64,000 nt of DNA from Rhodoferax sp. (GTDB lineage: Bacteria; Pseudomonadota; Gammaproteobacteria; Burkholderiales; Burkholderiaceae_C), in the NCBI RefSeq assembly GCF_023700745.1, contig NZ_JAMPYG010000017.1:1-64000 (forward strand), written 5' to 3'. Both the position numbers and the translations under genes were made by a program. Shown here one piece after another: positions 24,944-34,007 of the stretch (position 1 is the first letter of the stretch; each line of letters starts with the position of its first letter). Below the pieces are notes generated by a model. That model had not been told where the DNA came from. It worked only from the letters and a program-made list of their open reading frames with translations, and made no database searches.

Positions 24944-26217
24944 CCACCGCCATGCTCATCACCATGGTGTTGTGCTTTGCACTCACCGTGTCGGTTGCCG
25001 TCTCTATTGGCCTGGCCGCCGTCCTGGGTATCCAGGTGGCAGAAATCAACATGCTCATCTCGGTCAAGGAGATGTTCAACTCGATCAATAAATTTCCGCT
25101 GGCGGCCATTCCCTTTTTCATTCTGGCCGGCAACATCATGGAGACCGGCGGCATTTCGCGCCGCCTGGTCGATTTTGCCAAGAGCCTGGTAGGTGGCGTG
25201 CAGGGCGGCCTGCCCATGACCTGCGTGCTGACCTGCATGATCTTTGCCTCGGTCTCGGGTTCGTCGGTGGCCACCACCTTTGCCATTGGCACCATCCTGA
25301 TCCCGGCGCTGCTGAAGCACGGTTACCCCACCACCTGGGCGGCTTCGCTGCAGGCCACCAGCGCCGAACTGGGTGTCATCATTCCCCCGTCGATTCCGCT
25401 GATTCTGTACGGCGTGGCCGCCGAGGTCTCGATTGGTGAACTGTTCATTGCCGGCTTTGGTCCGGGCCTGTTCATCAGCGGTACGCTGATGCTGTTTGTC
25501 TGGGCCTATTGCAAGTACAAGGGCTGGGGCAAGAACGACGGCGATGGCCGGCTGTCGGTCGGCAAGGCCACCTGGAAAGCCGGTTGGGCGCTGCTGATGC
25601 CGGTCATCATTCTGGGAGGTATTTACGGTGGTATCTTTACGCCGACCGAGGCCTCCGCGGTGGCGGTGTTCTATGCCCTGATCGTGGGCCTGGTGATTTA
25701 CCGTGAAATCAAGCTACCCGACCTCTACACCATTCTGCGCAAATCGGTGTTGTCGTCGGCGGTGATCATGTTCATCATTGCCAACGCCGGGTTGTTTGCA
25801 TTTTTGATCACACGTGCTGGTGTTCCCGAAGCCATTGGCATCTGGTTGCAGGAAGTTCTTCAATCCCCGGTCTACTTCCTACTGGGTGTCAATGCCGCCT
25901 TGTTCATCATTGGCATGTTCATTGAGACCGGCGCTGCCATCATTGTGCTGGCGCCCATTCTGGCACCCGTGGCCATGCACTTTGGCATTGACCCGGTGCA
26001 CTTCGGCCTGATCATGGTGGTGAACCTGGCGCTCGGCATGATTACGCCGCCGTTTGGTGTCAACCTGTTTGCTGCGTGTACGGTGGCGCGTATTTCACTG
26101 GACCGCATGATCAAGGACCTGATTCCGTTTGTGCTGGTGGTGTTGGCCTGCCTGATGGTGATTTCCTACGTGCCGGCGCTGTCTCTCACCTTGCGTGATT
26201 TGGTCTACGCCAGATAA
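24940..26217 (+). CDS. dctM: TRAP transporter large permease subunit
   Basis: The 425-residue protein has about 12 membrane helices and typical DctM blocks: PFFILAGNIMETGGISRRLVDFA, SGSSVATTFAIGTILIPAL, ELGVIIPPSIPLILYGV, and the C-terminal NLALGMITPPFGVNLF. It forms the sodium-coupled elevator-type transport pathway with DctQ. It is translationally coupled to dctQ. The FadR-type regulator follows 25 bp later on the same strand, so the transporter and its likely repressor share a transcript. Confidence 0.95.
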   Translation: MTTAMLITMVLCFALTVSVAVSIGLAAVLGIQVAEINMLISVKEMFNSINKFPLAAIPFFILAGNIMETGGISRRLVDFAKSLVGGVQGGLPMTCVLTCMIFASVSGSSVATTFAIGTILIPALLKHGYPTTWAASLQATSAELGVIIPPSIPLILYGVAAEVSIGELFIAGFGPGLFISGTLMLFVWAYCKYKGWGKNDGDGRLSVGKATWKAGWALLMPVIILGGIYGGIFTPTEASAVAVFYALIVGLVIYREIKLPDLYTILRKSVLSSAVIMFIIANAGLFAFLITRAGVPEAIGIWLQEVLQSPVYFLLGVNAALFIIGMFIETGAAIIVLAPILAPVAMHFGIDPVHFGLIMVVNLALGMITPPFGVNLFAACTVARISLDRMIKDLIPFVLVVLACLMVISYVPALSLTLRDLVYAR

Positions 26218-26223
26218 AGCAAA

Positions 26224-26234
26224 CAGTCTGACAA
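26224..26234 (+). promoter_or_regulatory. Possible autoregulatory half-matching FadR-type site
   Basis: CAGTCTGACAA differs from TnGTnnnACnA only at the first base and lies nine bases before the regulator start codon. A bound protein here could limit its own expression. Chance occurrence is quite possible. Confidence 0.25.
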
Positions 26235-26242
26235 GCCCGATC

Positions 26243-27019
26243 ATGCTTGCGCCTTTCAAACCCGTCCTGCCTGGTGCCTACCTGTCCGATCAGGTGGCCG
26301 ATGTGATGGCTGCCAAGATCCGGGCAGGGCACCTGGTTGCGGGTGACAAACTGCCCACCGAAGCCACTTTGGTGGACCAGTTTTCGGTCAGCCGCACCGT
26401 GGTGCGAGAAGCTTTGTCACGACTCAAATCGCTTGGCCTGGTCGAGTCGAAGCAGGGCAGTGGTGTGTTTGTCAAGGAAATTGGATTTTCCCCGTTGAAT
26501 TTTGCTGCCAAGTCGGTGGCGTCGCGGCAAGCCGTGATCCAGATGGTCGAAGTTCGCCGCGCCCTGGAAGCCGAGGTTGCCGCACTGGCCGCACAACGCC
26601 GCACCAAGGCAGATATCAAACATATTCACAAGTCGATTGCCAACCTGGACAAGGCCGTGCTGGCCGGTGGTGATGGCGTGGATGAAGACGTGCAATACCA
26701 CCTGGCCATTGCCGAGGCTGCACGCAATCCCTTTTTGATGGGTACCCTGCAATACCTGGGGCAGTTTTTGCAGGGCGCTACGCGGGTGACCCGCGCCAAC
26801 GAAGCCCGGCGGGCTGATTTTGAACGTCAGGTACGCGAGGAGCATGCATTGATTGGCCAGGCCATCGAGGCCGGTGACGCTGAGGCCGCGCGCAAGGCCG
26901 CCACTTCGCACATGGACAACGCCATTGCGCGCATTGAGAAAGCCGATCCGGCGTTCTGGCAACAAACCGGTGATGAGTTGGCCAGCACCCTGGTGCACGG
27001 CTTGCCGGCGTCGTTTTGA
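26243..27019 (+). CDS. FadR-subfamily GntR transcriptional regulator (FCD domain)
   Basis: The 258-residue protein has an N-terminal winged helix (about 12-80; GDKLPTEATLVDQFSVSRTVVREALSRLKSLGLVESKQGSG). The helical FCD effector domain follows from about 100, with the metal-binding pattern of Asp/His residues (DVQYHLAIAEAA, a later HALI and SHMDNAI). These proteins usually repress sugar-acid operons until a ligand binds. ATG 26243 gives the standard N-terminus. A matching operator lies upstream of dctP. The gene stands between dctM and ltnD, 27 bp before the latter, inside the operon it probably controls. Confidence 0.9.
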   Translation: MLAPFKPVLPGAYLSDQVADVMAAKIRAGHLVAGDKLPTEATLVDQFSVSRTVVREALSRLKSLGLVESKQGSGVFVKEIGFSPLNFAAKSVASRQAVIQMVEVRRALEAEVAALAAQRRTKADIKHIHKSIANLDKAVLAGGDGVDEDVQYHLAIAEAARNPFLMGTLQYLGQFLQGATRVTRANEARRADFERQVREEHALIGQAIEAGDAEAARKAATSHMDNAIARIEKADPAFWQQTGDELASTLVHGLPASF

Positions 27020-27046
27020 CTTATTTGAAGGAACTGGAGAAATTGA

Positions 27047-27937
27047 ATGGAAAGTAATGTCGGTCTGATCGGCCTGGGTGCCATGGGCAGCGGCATGGCG
27101 GCGTCTCTGCGCCGCCATGACTGCCAAGTGCACGTATTTGATGTCCGCCCCGAGTCGGTGCACGCCTTTGCTGCGCAGGGCGGGGTGGCCTGTGGTTCGC
27201 CTGCTGAACTCGCAGCACACTGCAAGGTGATTGTGTCGGTGGTCGTCAATGCCGCCCAGACCGAGGCCGTGCTGTTTGGCGACCAGGGCTGCGCCGCCGC
27301 CATGCAGCCCGGCAGTGTGTTTGTGATGTGTTCCACGGTGGACCCCAACTGGTCCATCGCCCTGGAGGCGCGCTTGGCCAAGCTGGGCATTCTGTATGTT
27401 GATGCCCCCATTTCGGGCGGTGCCGCCAAGGCCGCCAGTGGCCAGATGACCATGATGACAGCGGCCACGCCCGAAGCCTACGCGGCTGTCGGTCCTTTGC
27501 TCGACGTCATGGCCGCCAATGTCTACCGCTTGGGCGACAAGGCCGGGGCCGGCAGCAAGGTCAAGATCATCAACCAGTTGCTCGCCGGGGTGCACATTGC
27601 GGCCGCGGCCGAGGCCATGGCGCTGGGCCTGCGCGAAGGCGTGGATGCCGCCGCCCTGTATGACGTGATCACCCACAGCGCGGGCAACAGCTGGATGTTC
27701 GAGAACCGTATGGCGCATGTGCTGGCGGGCGACTACACGCCCTTGTCGGCCGTCGATATCTTCGTCAAGGACCTCGGGCTGGTGCTGGATGTGGCGCGCG
27801 CCAGCAAATTTCCGCTGCCGCTTTCCAGCACGGCGCACCAGATGTTCATGCAGGCGTCGACATCGGGTTTTGCGCGCGAGGACGATAGCGCGGTCATCAA
27901 GATATTCCCTGGCATTGAGTTGCCCAAAAAATCATGA
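27047..27937 (+). CDS. ltnD: L-threonate dehydrogenase
   Basis: The 296-residue beta-hydroxyacid dehydrogenase has the NAD motif VGLIGLGAMGSGMA, the substrate loop DAPISGGAAKAASG and the catalytic Lys in AGSKVKIINQ. It oxidises L-threonate at C2 to 2-dehydro-L-erythronate. The identity is supported by the next three genes, which match the LtnD-OtnK-OtnC-OtnI tetronate path. GAACTGGAG precedes the ATG. The stop overlaps the otnK start (ATGA). Confidence 0.88.
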   Translation: MESNVGLIGLGAMGSGMAASLRRHDCQVHVFDVRPESVHAFAAQGGVACGSPAELAAHCKVIVSVVVNAAQTEAVLFGDQGCAAAMQPGSVFVMCSTVDPNWSIALEARLAKLGILYVDAPISGGAAKAASGQMTMMTAATPEAYAAVGPLLDVMAANVYRLGDKAGAGSKVKIINQLLAGVHIAAAAEAMALGLREGVDAAALYDVITHSAGNSWMFENRMAHVLAGDYTPLSAVDIFVKDLGLVLDVARASKFPLPLSSTAHQMFMQASTSGFAREDDSAVIKIFPGIELPKKS

Positions 27938-29226
27938 AAAAAATTGTCTTAGGTTGTATCGCCGACGATTTCACTGGCGCCACCGATCTGGCCAACAACC
28001 TGGTGCGCGCCGGCATGCGCGTGGTGCAAGCGATGGGTGTGCCTACGCAGTCACTCGATGCGGAGGCGGATGCGGTGGTGGTGGCCCTCAAATCGCGTAC
28101 GGTGCCGGCAGAGGACGCGGTGCAGCAGTCGCTGGCGGCCTTGCGCTGGTTGCAGGCCCAGGGAGCGCAGCAGATTTACTTCAAATATTGCTCTACCTTT
28201 GACAGCACGGCGCAGGGCAATATCGGCCCGGTCACGGAAGCTCTGATGGACGCACTGGCCGATCAGCCGGGCGCCGACTTCAGCATCGCCACGCCGGCGT
28301 TTCCTGACAATGGACGCACGGTGTTCAAGGGGCATCTGTTTGTGGGTGACGTGCTGCTCAATGAGAGCGGCATGCAAAACCACCCGCTCACGCCCATGAC
28401 CGACGCCAACCTGGTGCGCGTGCTGCAAAGCCAATGCAGCCGCAAGGTTGGCTTGATTGATTACAAGGTGGTGGCACAGGGGGCCGCAGCCATTCAGATG
28501 CGCATCGACCAGTTGCGTGCTGAGGGTGTGAGCCTGGCGGTGGTGGATGCCGTCTCCAACGACGATCTGTACCGCTTGGGTCCGGCCCTCAAGGGTTTGC
28601 CGCTGGTGACGGCGGGCTCCGGTGTGGCGATTGGCCTGCCGGCCAACTTTGGTATTGCACCAAGCAACACGGCCAGCGCCTTGCCGTCCGCCGCCGGATT
28701 TCAGGCGGTGGTGTCGGGCAGCTGCTCGCTGGCGACCAATCGGCAGGTGGCCACCTTCGTTCAGGCAGGGCGTCCCGCCTTGGCCATCGACCCTTTGAAG
28801 CTGGACGCCGCTGACGGTGGTGCCGCCACTGTGGCGCAGGCCCTGTCCTGGGCCAAAGATCTGCTGTCGCAGGGGCCGGTGCTGATTTATTCGTCAGCCA
28901 TCCCGGATGCTGTGAAGGCGGTCCAGGCTCGGCTCGGTGTACAGGCGGCGGGCGACCTGGTGGAGCACACCCTGGCCGCCATTGCGCGCGGTCTGGTGGG
29001 TCTGGGGGTGCGTCAATTGGTGGTGGCCGGAGGTGAGACCTCGGGTGCCTGCGTGCAGGCGCTGGCCATTTCGCAAATGAAAATCGGCCCGCAAATTGAC
29101 CCCGGCGTGCCCTGGTGCCATGCCCAAAGTGATGCCGCGCCGGACGGCGGTCTCCACCTCACCCTGAAGTCAGGCAACTTTGGTACCGACGACTTCTTCA
29201 TCAAATCTTTTGACTGCTTGAAGTGA
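27934..29226 (+). CDS. otnK: 3-oxo-tetronate kinase (DUF1537 family)
   Basis: The 430-residue four-carbon sugar-acid kinase begins IVLGCIADDFTGATDLANNLV, the DUF1537 N-terminal substrate-binding motif with its Asp-Asp-x-x-Gly-Ala. It contains FKYCSTFDSTAQGNIGP and a C-terminal nucleotide-binding GGETSGACVQAL. It phosphorylates 3-oxo-tetronate at C4 with ATP. Start overlaps the ltnD stop. The following otnC supplies the decarboxylase for its product, so pathway placement is firm. Confidence 0.9.
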   Translation: MKKIVLGCIADDFTGATDLANNLVRAGMRVVQAMGVPTQSLDAEADAVVVALKSRTVPAEDAVQQSLAALRWLQAQGAQQIYFKYCSTFDSTAQGNIGPVTEALMDALADQPGADFSIATPAFPDNGRTVFKGHLFVGDVLLNESGMQNHPLTPMTDANLVRVLQSQCSRKVGLIDYKVVAQGAAAIQMRIDQLRAEGVSLAVVDAVSNDDLYRLGPALKGLPLVTAGSGVAIGLPANFGIAPSNTASALPSAAGFQAVVSGSCSLATNRQVATFVQAGRPALAIDPLKLDAADGGAATVAQALSWAKDLLSQGPVLIYSSAIPDAVKAVQARLGVQAAGDLVEHTLAAIARGLVGLGVRQLVVAGGETSGACVQALAISQMKIGPQIDPGVPWCHAQSDAAPDGGLHLTLKSGNFGTDDFFIKSFDCLK

Positions 29227-29272
29227 TGCTTGCATCGAGCAGCCTGGTGCAGCACCTGGAACAGCACATGCC

Positions 29273-29956
29273 ATGAACGAGAGCGAAGCCCGTGAGGAAA
29301 TCTGCCGCGTGGGCCGCAGCCTGTTTGAGCGCGGCTATGTGCATGCCACGGCAGGCAACATCAGCGTGCGCCTGGATGACGCCGAGGGCGGTGGTTTTTT
29401 GATCACCCCGACCGACGCCTGTCTGGGTTACCTGGAGCCCGCCCGCCTCGCTCGGCTGGACGACCAGGCCCGACAACTCAGCGGCGACAAGGCCAGCAAA
29501 ACCATTGCCCTGCACGGCCAGATTTACCGGGCGGCCAGCGCCTTTGACGCCCGGACGTGCTGTGTCATCCACACCCACAGCACCCACTGTGTCGCGCTCA
29601 CACTGCGCGCTCAATGGCTTGCGTCAACCGAGTTGTTGCCGGCACTCACGCCCTACTTTGTCATGAAGGTGGGCCATGTGCCCCTCATTGATTACCACCG
29701 CCCCGGTGACCCCGCGGCGGCGCAGCGTGTTGCCGAGACCATCACCCGTTACGGTGCCGCTGGCACCCCGATCCGCGCGGTCATGCTGGCGCGCCTGGGT
29801 CCCAATGTCTGGCACGACTCACCCGCCGCTGCCATGGCTACCCTGGAAGAACTTGAAGAAACCGCCCGGCTGATGTGCCTGAGCGCCGACGCGCCCGTGC
29901 CACTGGCCGATTCCCAAATCAACGAACTGCGTCAGACCTTCGGCGCCCGATGGTGA
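29273..29956 (+). CDS. otnC: 3-oxo-tetronate 4-phosphate decarboxylase (class II aldolase family)
   Basis: The 227-residue protein has the class II aldolase/adducin fold: [20 protein letters not shown], the zinc ligands HTHSTHC near residue 100 and a later His in the C-terminal half. It converts 3-oxo-tetronate 4-phosphate to dihydroxyacetone phosphate and carbon dioxide, the last step of tetronate use. ATG 29273 lies 46 bp after otnK. Its stop overlaps or nearly touches the otnI start. Fuculose-phosphate-type aldolase is the alternative without context. Confidence 0.88.
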   Translation: MNESEAREEICRVGRSLFERGYVHATAGNISVRLDDAEGGGFLITPTDACLGYLEPARLARLDDQARQLSGDKASKTIALHGQIYRAASAFDARTCCVIHTHSTHCVALTLRAQWLASTELLPALTPYFVMKVGHVPLIDYHRPGDPAAAQRVAETITRYGAAGTPIRAVMLARLGPNVWHDSPAAAMATLEELEETARLMCLSADAPVPLADSQINELRQTFGARW

Positions 29957-29961
29957 ACCCC

Positions 29962-30756
29962 ATGCCAAAATTTGCTGCCAACCTGTCCATGCTCTACCAG
30001 GAACACGCGTTTCTGGACCGTTTTGAAGCCGCCGCCAAAGACGGCTTCAAGGCGGTGGAGTACCTGTTTCCCTACGCCTTTGCCAAGGAAGACATTGCCG
30101 CGCGCCTGCAGGCCCATGGCCTGCAGCAGGTGCTGTTCAATGCACCGCCGGGCAACTGGGACGCGGGTGAGCGCGGCCTGGCCTGCCTGCCGGGACGCGA
30201 GGACGAGTTTCGCGCCGGCATGGTCAAAGCGCTGGATTACGCGGCCACGCTGGCCTGCCCGCGGGTTCATGTGATGGCTGGCTTGCTGCCGGCGGGCAGC
30301 AAGCATGAAGCGCTGTACCCCACCTACATCGGCAACCTGCGCTGGGCCGCACAAGAGGCCGCCAAACAGGGCGTCGATGTGCTGATCGAACCCATCAACA
30401 CGCGTGACATTCCGGGCTTTTACCTGAACCGCCAGGACGTGGCGCACGCTGTGCTGGCGGACGTCGGCGCGCCCAACCTCAAGGTGCAGATGGACCTGTA
30501 CCACTGCCAGATTGTCGAAGGTGACCTGGCCATGAAAATCCGCAAGTACCTGGCCACCGGCAATGTCGATCACCTCCAGGTGGCCGGGGTGCCGCAGCGC
30601 CATGAGCCGGACCTGGGCGAGATCAACCACAGCTACCTGTTTGCGCTGCTCGACGAGCTGGGTTACAGCGGCTGGATCGGCTGCGAGTACCGTCCCGCCA
30701 ACACGCAGGCGGGCGGCACGTCGGCCGGCCTGGGCTGGCTCAAACCCTACCTGTGA
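29962..30756 (+). CDS. otnI: 2-oxo-tetronate isomerase (hydroxypyruvate isomerase family)
   Basis: The 264-residue TIM-barrel isomerase begins [21 protein letters not shown], the family N-terminus. It shows [11 protein letters not shown], the metal Glu in [14 protein letters not shown], the QMDLYHCQ Asp-His pair and GCEYRPA with the second Glu. It converts 2-oxo-tetronate to 3-oxo-tetronate, linking DenD and LtnD products to OtnK. ATG 29962 was preferred over ATG 29950 because the family starts at MP[KR]FAANLS; the earlier one would overlap the otnC stop. Confidence 0.87.
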   Translation: MPKFAANLSMLYQEHAFLDRFEAAAKDGFKAVEYLFPYAFAKEDIAARLQAHGLQQVLFNAPPGNWDAGERGLACLPGREDEFRAGMVKALDYAATLACPRVHVMAGLLPAGSKHEALYPTYIGNLRWAAQEAAKQGVDVLIEPINTRDIPGFYLNRQDVAHAVLADVGAPNLKVQMDLYHCQIVEGDLAMKIRKYLATGNVDHLQVAGVPQRHEPDLGEINHSYLFALLDELGYSGWIGCEYRPANTQAGGTSAGLGWLKPYL

Positions 30757-30796
30757 CCGCGCGGTCATCACAACTTCATCCACCAGGGAACAAAAC

Positions 30797-31723
30797 ATGA
30801 AAGATGCTTCCAGCCCGCTCACTGTCGGTTTCATCGGCCTGGGCATGATGGGCCGCGGTATGGCCGGGCATGTGCTGGCCAAGGGGCATGCGGTCGGGCT
30901 GCTGCTGCGCTCCCAGGAGAGTGCCACGCGTTGTGCCGACTTGTTGGCAGCGGGTGCCCGCAGCCTGGCCAGCTCGGCCGAAGTGGCGGCCATGGCCGAC
31001 GTGCTCATCATCTGTGTGACCGGCTCGCCCGAAGTCGAAGACGTGGTGCTGGGCCGGCACGGCGTGATTGAGGGCATCCGCCCGGGCGCGGTGGTGGTGG
31101 ACTGCTCGACCTCCCAGCCCGATTCCACGTGCCAGCTGGCAGCCGCCCTGGCCGCCAAGGGTGCGCTGTTTCTGGATGCGGCCCTGACCGGCACGCCCAA
31201 ACATGCCGAGGAGGGCCAGCTCAATCTGCTGGTGGGCGGTGACCCGGCCGTGCTGGAGCGGGTGAGGCCGGTGTTTGAGTCGTTCGCCAAGAACATTTTT
31301 TACTGCGGCGCGGTGGGAGCCGGGCACACCACCAAGCTGCTGCACCAGTTTGTGGTGCTGGGCAATTCCGCCATTCTGGCCGAGGCGTTTTCCTGCGCCA
31401 GCAAGACCGGCGTCGATCTGGCCGTGTTGTGTGACGTGATTGATTCGGGGGGTGCCAACAGCACGGCGTTCCAGCGCCTGCGCCCCTATGTGCTGGAAGG
31501 CAACGACCAGATGTTCCGTTTTTCGATCGGCAACGCCCACAAGGACATGCGTTACTACGCGCGTATGACAGGCGAGGCCCGGGCCGTGTCCTACCTGGGC
31601 GACGCCGTGCACAACACCTACACGGTGGCCACCAACCAGGGCTACACACCGCAGTTCATCCCGCATCTGATCAACAGCCTGAACACGCTCAACGGCACGC
31701 CAGCCGCGCAGAAAAAAGACTGA
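30797..31723 (+). CDS. NAD(P)-dependent beta-hydroxyacid dehydrogenase, substrate unknown
   Basis: The 308-residue protein has the Rossmann motif VGFIGLGMMGRGMA, the substrate loop DAALTGTPKHAEEG in place of the usual SGG, and the catalytic Lys in GHTTKLLHQF. The Asn three residues after the Lys in LtnD and tartronate semialdehyde reductases is His here. It is therefore a separate branch of the 3-hydroxyisobutyrate dehydrogenase family, not a second LtnD. ACCAGGGAAC lies before ATG 30797, 40 bp behind otnI. Related proteins include gamma-hydroxybutyrate-type and tartronate semialdehyde reductases. The neighbouring aldehyde dehydrogenase suggests a linked alcohol/aldehyde/acid route. Confidence 0.8.
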   Translation: MKDASSPLTVGFIGLGMMGRGMAGHVLAKGHAVGLLLRSQESATRCADLLAAGARSLASSAEVAAMADVLIICVTGSPEVEDVVLGRHGVIEGIRPGAVVVDCSTSQPDSTCQLAAALAAKGALFLDAALTGTPKHAEEGQLNLLVGGDPAVLERVRPVFESFAKNIFYCGAVGAGHTTKLLHQFVVLGNSAILAEAFSCASKTGVDLAVLCDVIDSGGANSTAFQRLRPYVLEGNDQMFRFSIGNAHKDMRYYARMTGEARAVSYLGDAVHNTYTVATNQGYTPQFIPHLINSLNTLNGTPAAQKKD

Positions 31724-31762
31724 AACCGCCCAGCCATTCCCACTTCGCAGCGAGCCCATTCC

Positions 31763-33196
31763 ATGCAATTCAACTTTATTGGCAATGCCTCCCAGGTCTC
31801 TTCTTCCGGTCTGACGATCGCCATGCTGGACCCCTCCGATGGTCAGGTTTTTGACCACATCCAGCGCAGCAACGCGCAAGACATTGACGACGCCGTGCGT
31901 GCCGCGCGCCAGTGTTTTGACACGGTCTGGTGCAAAACCCCGGCGGCTGAACGCGGCCGCCTGCTGATGCGCCTGTCGGCCCGGGTGGCCCAGGGTGTCG
32001 ACGAGCTGACCGCGCTGGAGCAGCGTGACTGTGGCAAACCGACGCGCCAGGCGCGCGCCGATGCGGTGGCGTTGGCGCGTTATTTCGAGTTTTATGCCGG
32101 CGCCTGCGACAAGCTGCACGGCGACACCATTCCCTATCTGGACGGCTACAGCGTGCTGACCTGGCACGAGCCGCACGGCGTCACCGGGCACGTCATCCCG
32201 TGGAATTACCCGATGCAGATTTTTGGCCGCAGCATCGGCGGCGCCCTGGCGGCCGGCAATGCCTGTGTGGTCAAGCCGGCCGAAGATGCCTGCCTGTCGT
32301 TGATCCGCGTCGCGCAAATGGCCGCCGAGGTGGGTTTCCCGGCGGGTGCGCTCAACATCGTCACGGGTTACGGCCACGAGGTCGGCGACGCCCTGGCGCG
32401 CCACCCCGGCATCGATCACATCAGCTTTACCGGCAGCCCGTCGGTGGGCACCCTGATCCAGCAGGTGGCGGCGCAGCGGCACTGCCCGGTGACGCTGGAG
32501 CTCGGCGGCAAGAGCCCGCAAATCGTGTTTGCTGACGCGGATCTGGACGCTGCCCTGCCGGCCATCGTCAACGCCATCGTGCAAAACGCCGGGCAAACCT
32601 GTTCGGCTGGCTCGCGCCTGCTGGTGGAGCAGGCCATTTACGAGCCGCTGCTGGAGCGCCTGGGCGCGATGTTTGAAAAATTGCGCGCCGGCCCGGCCAG
32701 CATGGACCTGGACCTGGGGCCGCTGATTCGCCAGAGCCAGCAGCAGCGCGTCTGGGACTTTTTAAGCGACGCCCAGGCCGACAACATCAGCATGGTGGCG
32801 CAGGGCAGCGTGGTCGATGAAGCGCCCGAGTCCGGTTTTTACCAGGCCCCCACCTTGCTGCGGGATGTGCCGGTGCAGCACCGGCTGGCGCAGCAGGAAA
32901 TCTTTGGCCCGGTGCTGTGCGCCATGGCCTTCCGCGACGAAGACCATGCGGTAGCGCTGGCCAATGCCACCCAGTTCGGCTTGGTGGCTGGGGTCTGGAC
33001 GGCGGACGGTGCGCGCCAGTTCCGCATGGCGCGGCGCATCCGCAGCGGTCAAGTCTTTATCAACAACTATGGAGCTGGCGGCGGTGTTGAATTGCCCTTT
33101 GGCGGCGTCAAGTCGTCGGGCTATGGCCGTGAAAAAGGCTTTGAAGCACTGCAGGGCTTCACCACCCTCAAGACGGTGGCCATTCGGCACGGCTGA
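31763..33196 (+). CDS. Aldehyde dehydrogenase, substrate unknown
   Basis: The 477-residue ALDH contains IPWNYPMQIFGRSIGGALAAG, FTGSPSVGT, the Glu in LELGGKSPQ and the catalytic Cys in NAGQTCSAGSRL. It differs clearly from the ALDH at 20818 (different flanks around the Cys), so it is not a recent duplicate. It resembles betaine-aldehyde or 4-aminobutyraldehyde-type dehydrogenases in its motifs. It belongs to the third module with a beta-hydroxyacid dehydrogenase before it and an SDR after it. Substrate is not deducible. Confidence 0.82.
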   Translation: MQFNFIGNASQVSSSGLTIAMLDPSDGQVFDHIQRSNAQDIDDAVRAARQCFDTVWCKTPAAERGRLLMRLSARVAQGVDELTALEQRDCGKPTRQARADAVALARYFEFYAGACDKLHGDTIPYLDGYSVLTWHEPHGVTGHVIPWNYPMQIFGRSIGGALAAGNACVVKPAEDACLSLIRVAQMAAEVGFPAGALNIVTGYGHEVGDALARHPGIDHISFTGSPSVGTLIQQVAAQRHCPVTLELGGKSPQIVFADADLDAALPAIVNAIVQNAGQTCSAGSRLLVEQAIYEPLLERLGAMFEKLRAGPASMDLDLGPLIRQSQQQRVWDFLSDAQADNISMVAQGSVVDEAPESGFYQAPTLLRDVPVQHRLAQQEIFGPVLCAMAFRDEDHAVALANATQFGLVAGVWTADGARQFRMARRIRSGQVFINNYGAGGGVELPFGGVKSSGYGREKGFEALQGFTTLKTVAIRHG

Positions 33197-33245
33197 CCCT
33201 TGCCAGGGCAAGGTATTTTTTAAACACATTTCAAAGGTGTCTCTC

Positions 33246-34007
33246 ATGCGAGTTCAGGACAAATCCATCATCGTCACCGGCGCCGGCCAGGGCATCGGCA
33301 AGGGCATCGCGCTGCGGCTCGCCGCCGAAGGGGCGAACGTGATCGTCAATGACATCAACCCAGCGCTGGGCGAAGCGGTGGTGCAGGAAATCGTCCAGGC
33401 GGGCGGGGCGGCGTCTTTTGTCGCCGCCGATGTGACCAGCACGGAACAGGTCAAGGCCCTGGTGGCGGCTGCCGTGCAGCGCTATGGTCGGCTTGACGTG
33501 ATGGTCAACAACGCTGGCTGGACGCACCGCAACCGGCCAGCGCTGGAGGTCCCCGAGGACGAGTTCGACAAGTGTTATGCCGTCAACGTCAAGAGCGTCT
33601 ACCTGGCCACGGTGCATGCCACACCGGTGTTTCGCGCGCAGGGCGGCGGCTGCTTCATCAACATTGCATCGACCGCGGGTGTGCGCCCGCGCCCCGGACT
33701 GACCTGGTACAACGGCTCCAAGGGCGCGGTGATCATCACGTCCAAATCGCTGGCGGCCGAGCTCGGCCCCGACAACATCCGGGTCAACTGCATCAACCCG
33801 GTGTTCAACCCCGAGACCGGACTTTCCGCCGAATTTGCCGGCGGCCCGCTGACCGATGAACGCATGGCCAAATTCCGCGCCACGATTCCGCTGGGCCGGT
33901 TTTCCACCGCGCTCGATGTCGCCAACGCGGCGCTCTACCTGGCCAGCGATGAAGCAGCCTTTATCAGCGGTGTCTGCATCGAAGTGGACGGCGGGCGCTG
34001 CGTGTGA
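33246..34007 (+). CDS. Short-chain dehydrogenase/reductase, sugar or polyol type
   Basis: The 253-residue classical SDR has SIIVTGAGQGIGKGIALRLA, NNAGW, the catalytic Ser in NIASTAG and YNGSK for Tyr-x3-Lys. The DI at the end of strand two (VNDINPAL) suggests NAD preference. Such enzymes oxidise secondary hydroxyls of sugars, polyols or hydroxy acids. ATG 33246 follows TTCAAAGGTGTC. The stop overlaps the GTG start of the PLP-enzyme gene, so they are translated together and probably act in sequence. Confidence 0.85.
   Translation: MRVQDKSIIVTGAGQGIGKGIALRLAAEGANVIVNDINPALGEAVVQEIVQAGGAASFVAADVTSTEQVKALVAAAVQRYGRLDVMVNNAGWTHRNRPALEVPEDEFDKCYAVNVKSVYLATVHATPVFRAQGGGCFINIASTAGVRPRPGLTWYNGSKGAVIITSKSLAAELGPDNIRVNCINPVFNPETGLSAEFAGGPLTDERMAKFRATIPLGRFSTALDVANAALYLASDEAAFISGVCIEVDGGRCV

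Noticed and set aside
30776..32596. 606-codon minus-strand open frame across two dehydrogenase genes
   Set aside because: It spans the antisense of two real genes and their gap, and has His/Gln/Arg-rich composition typical of GC-rich shadows.
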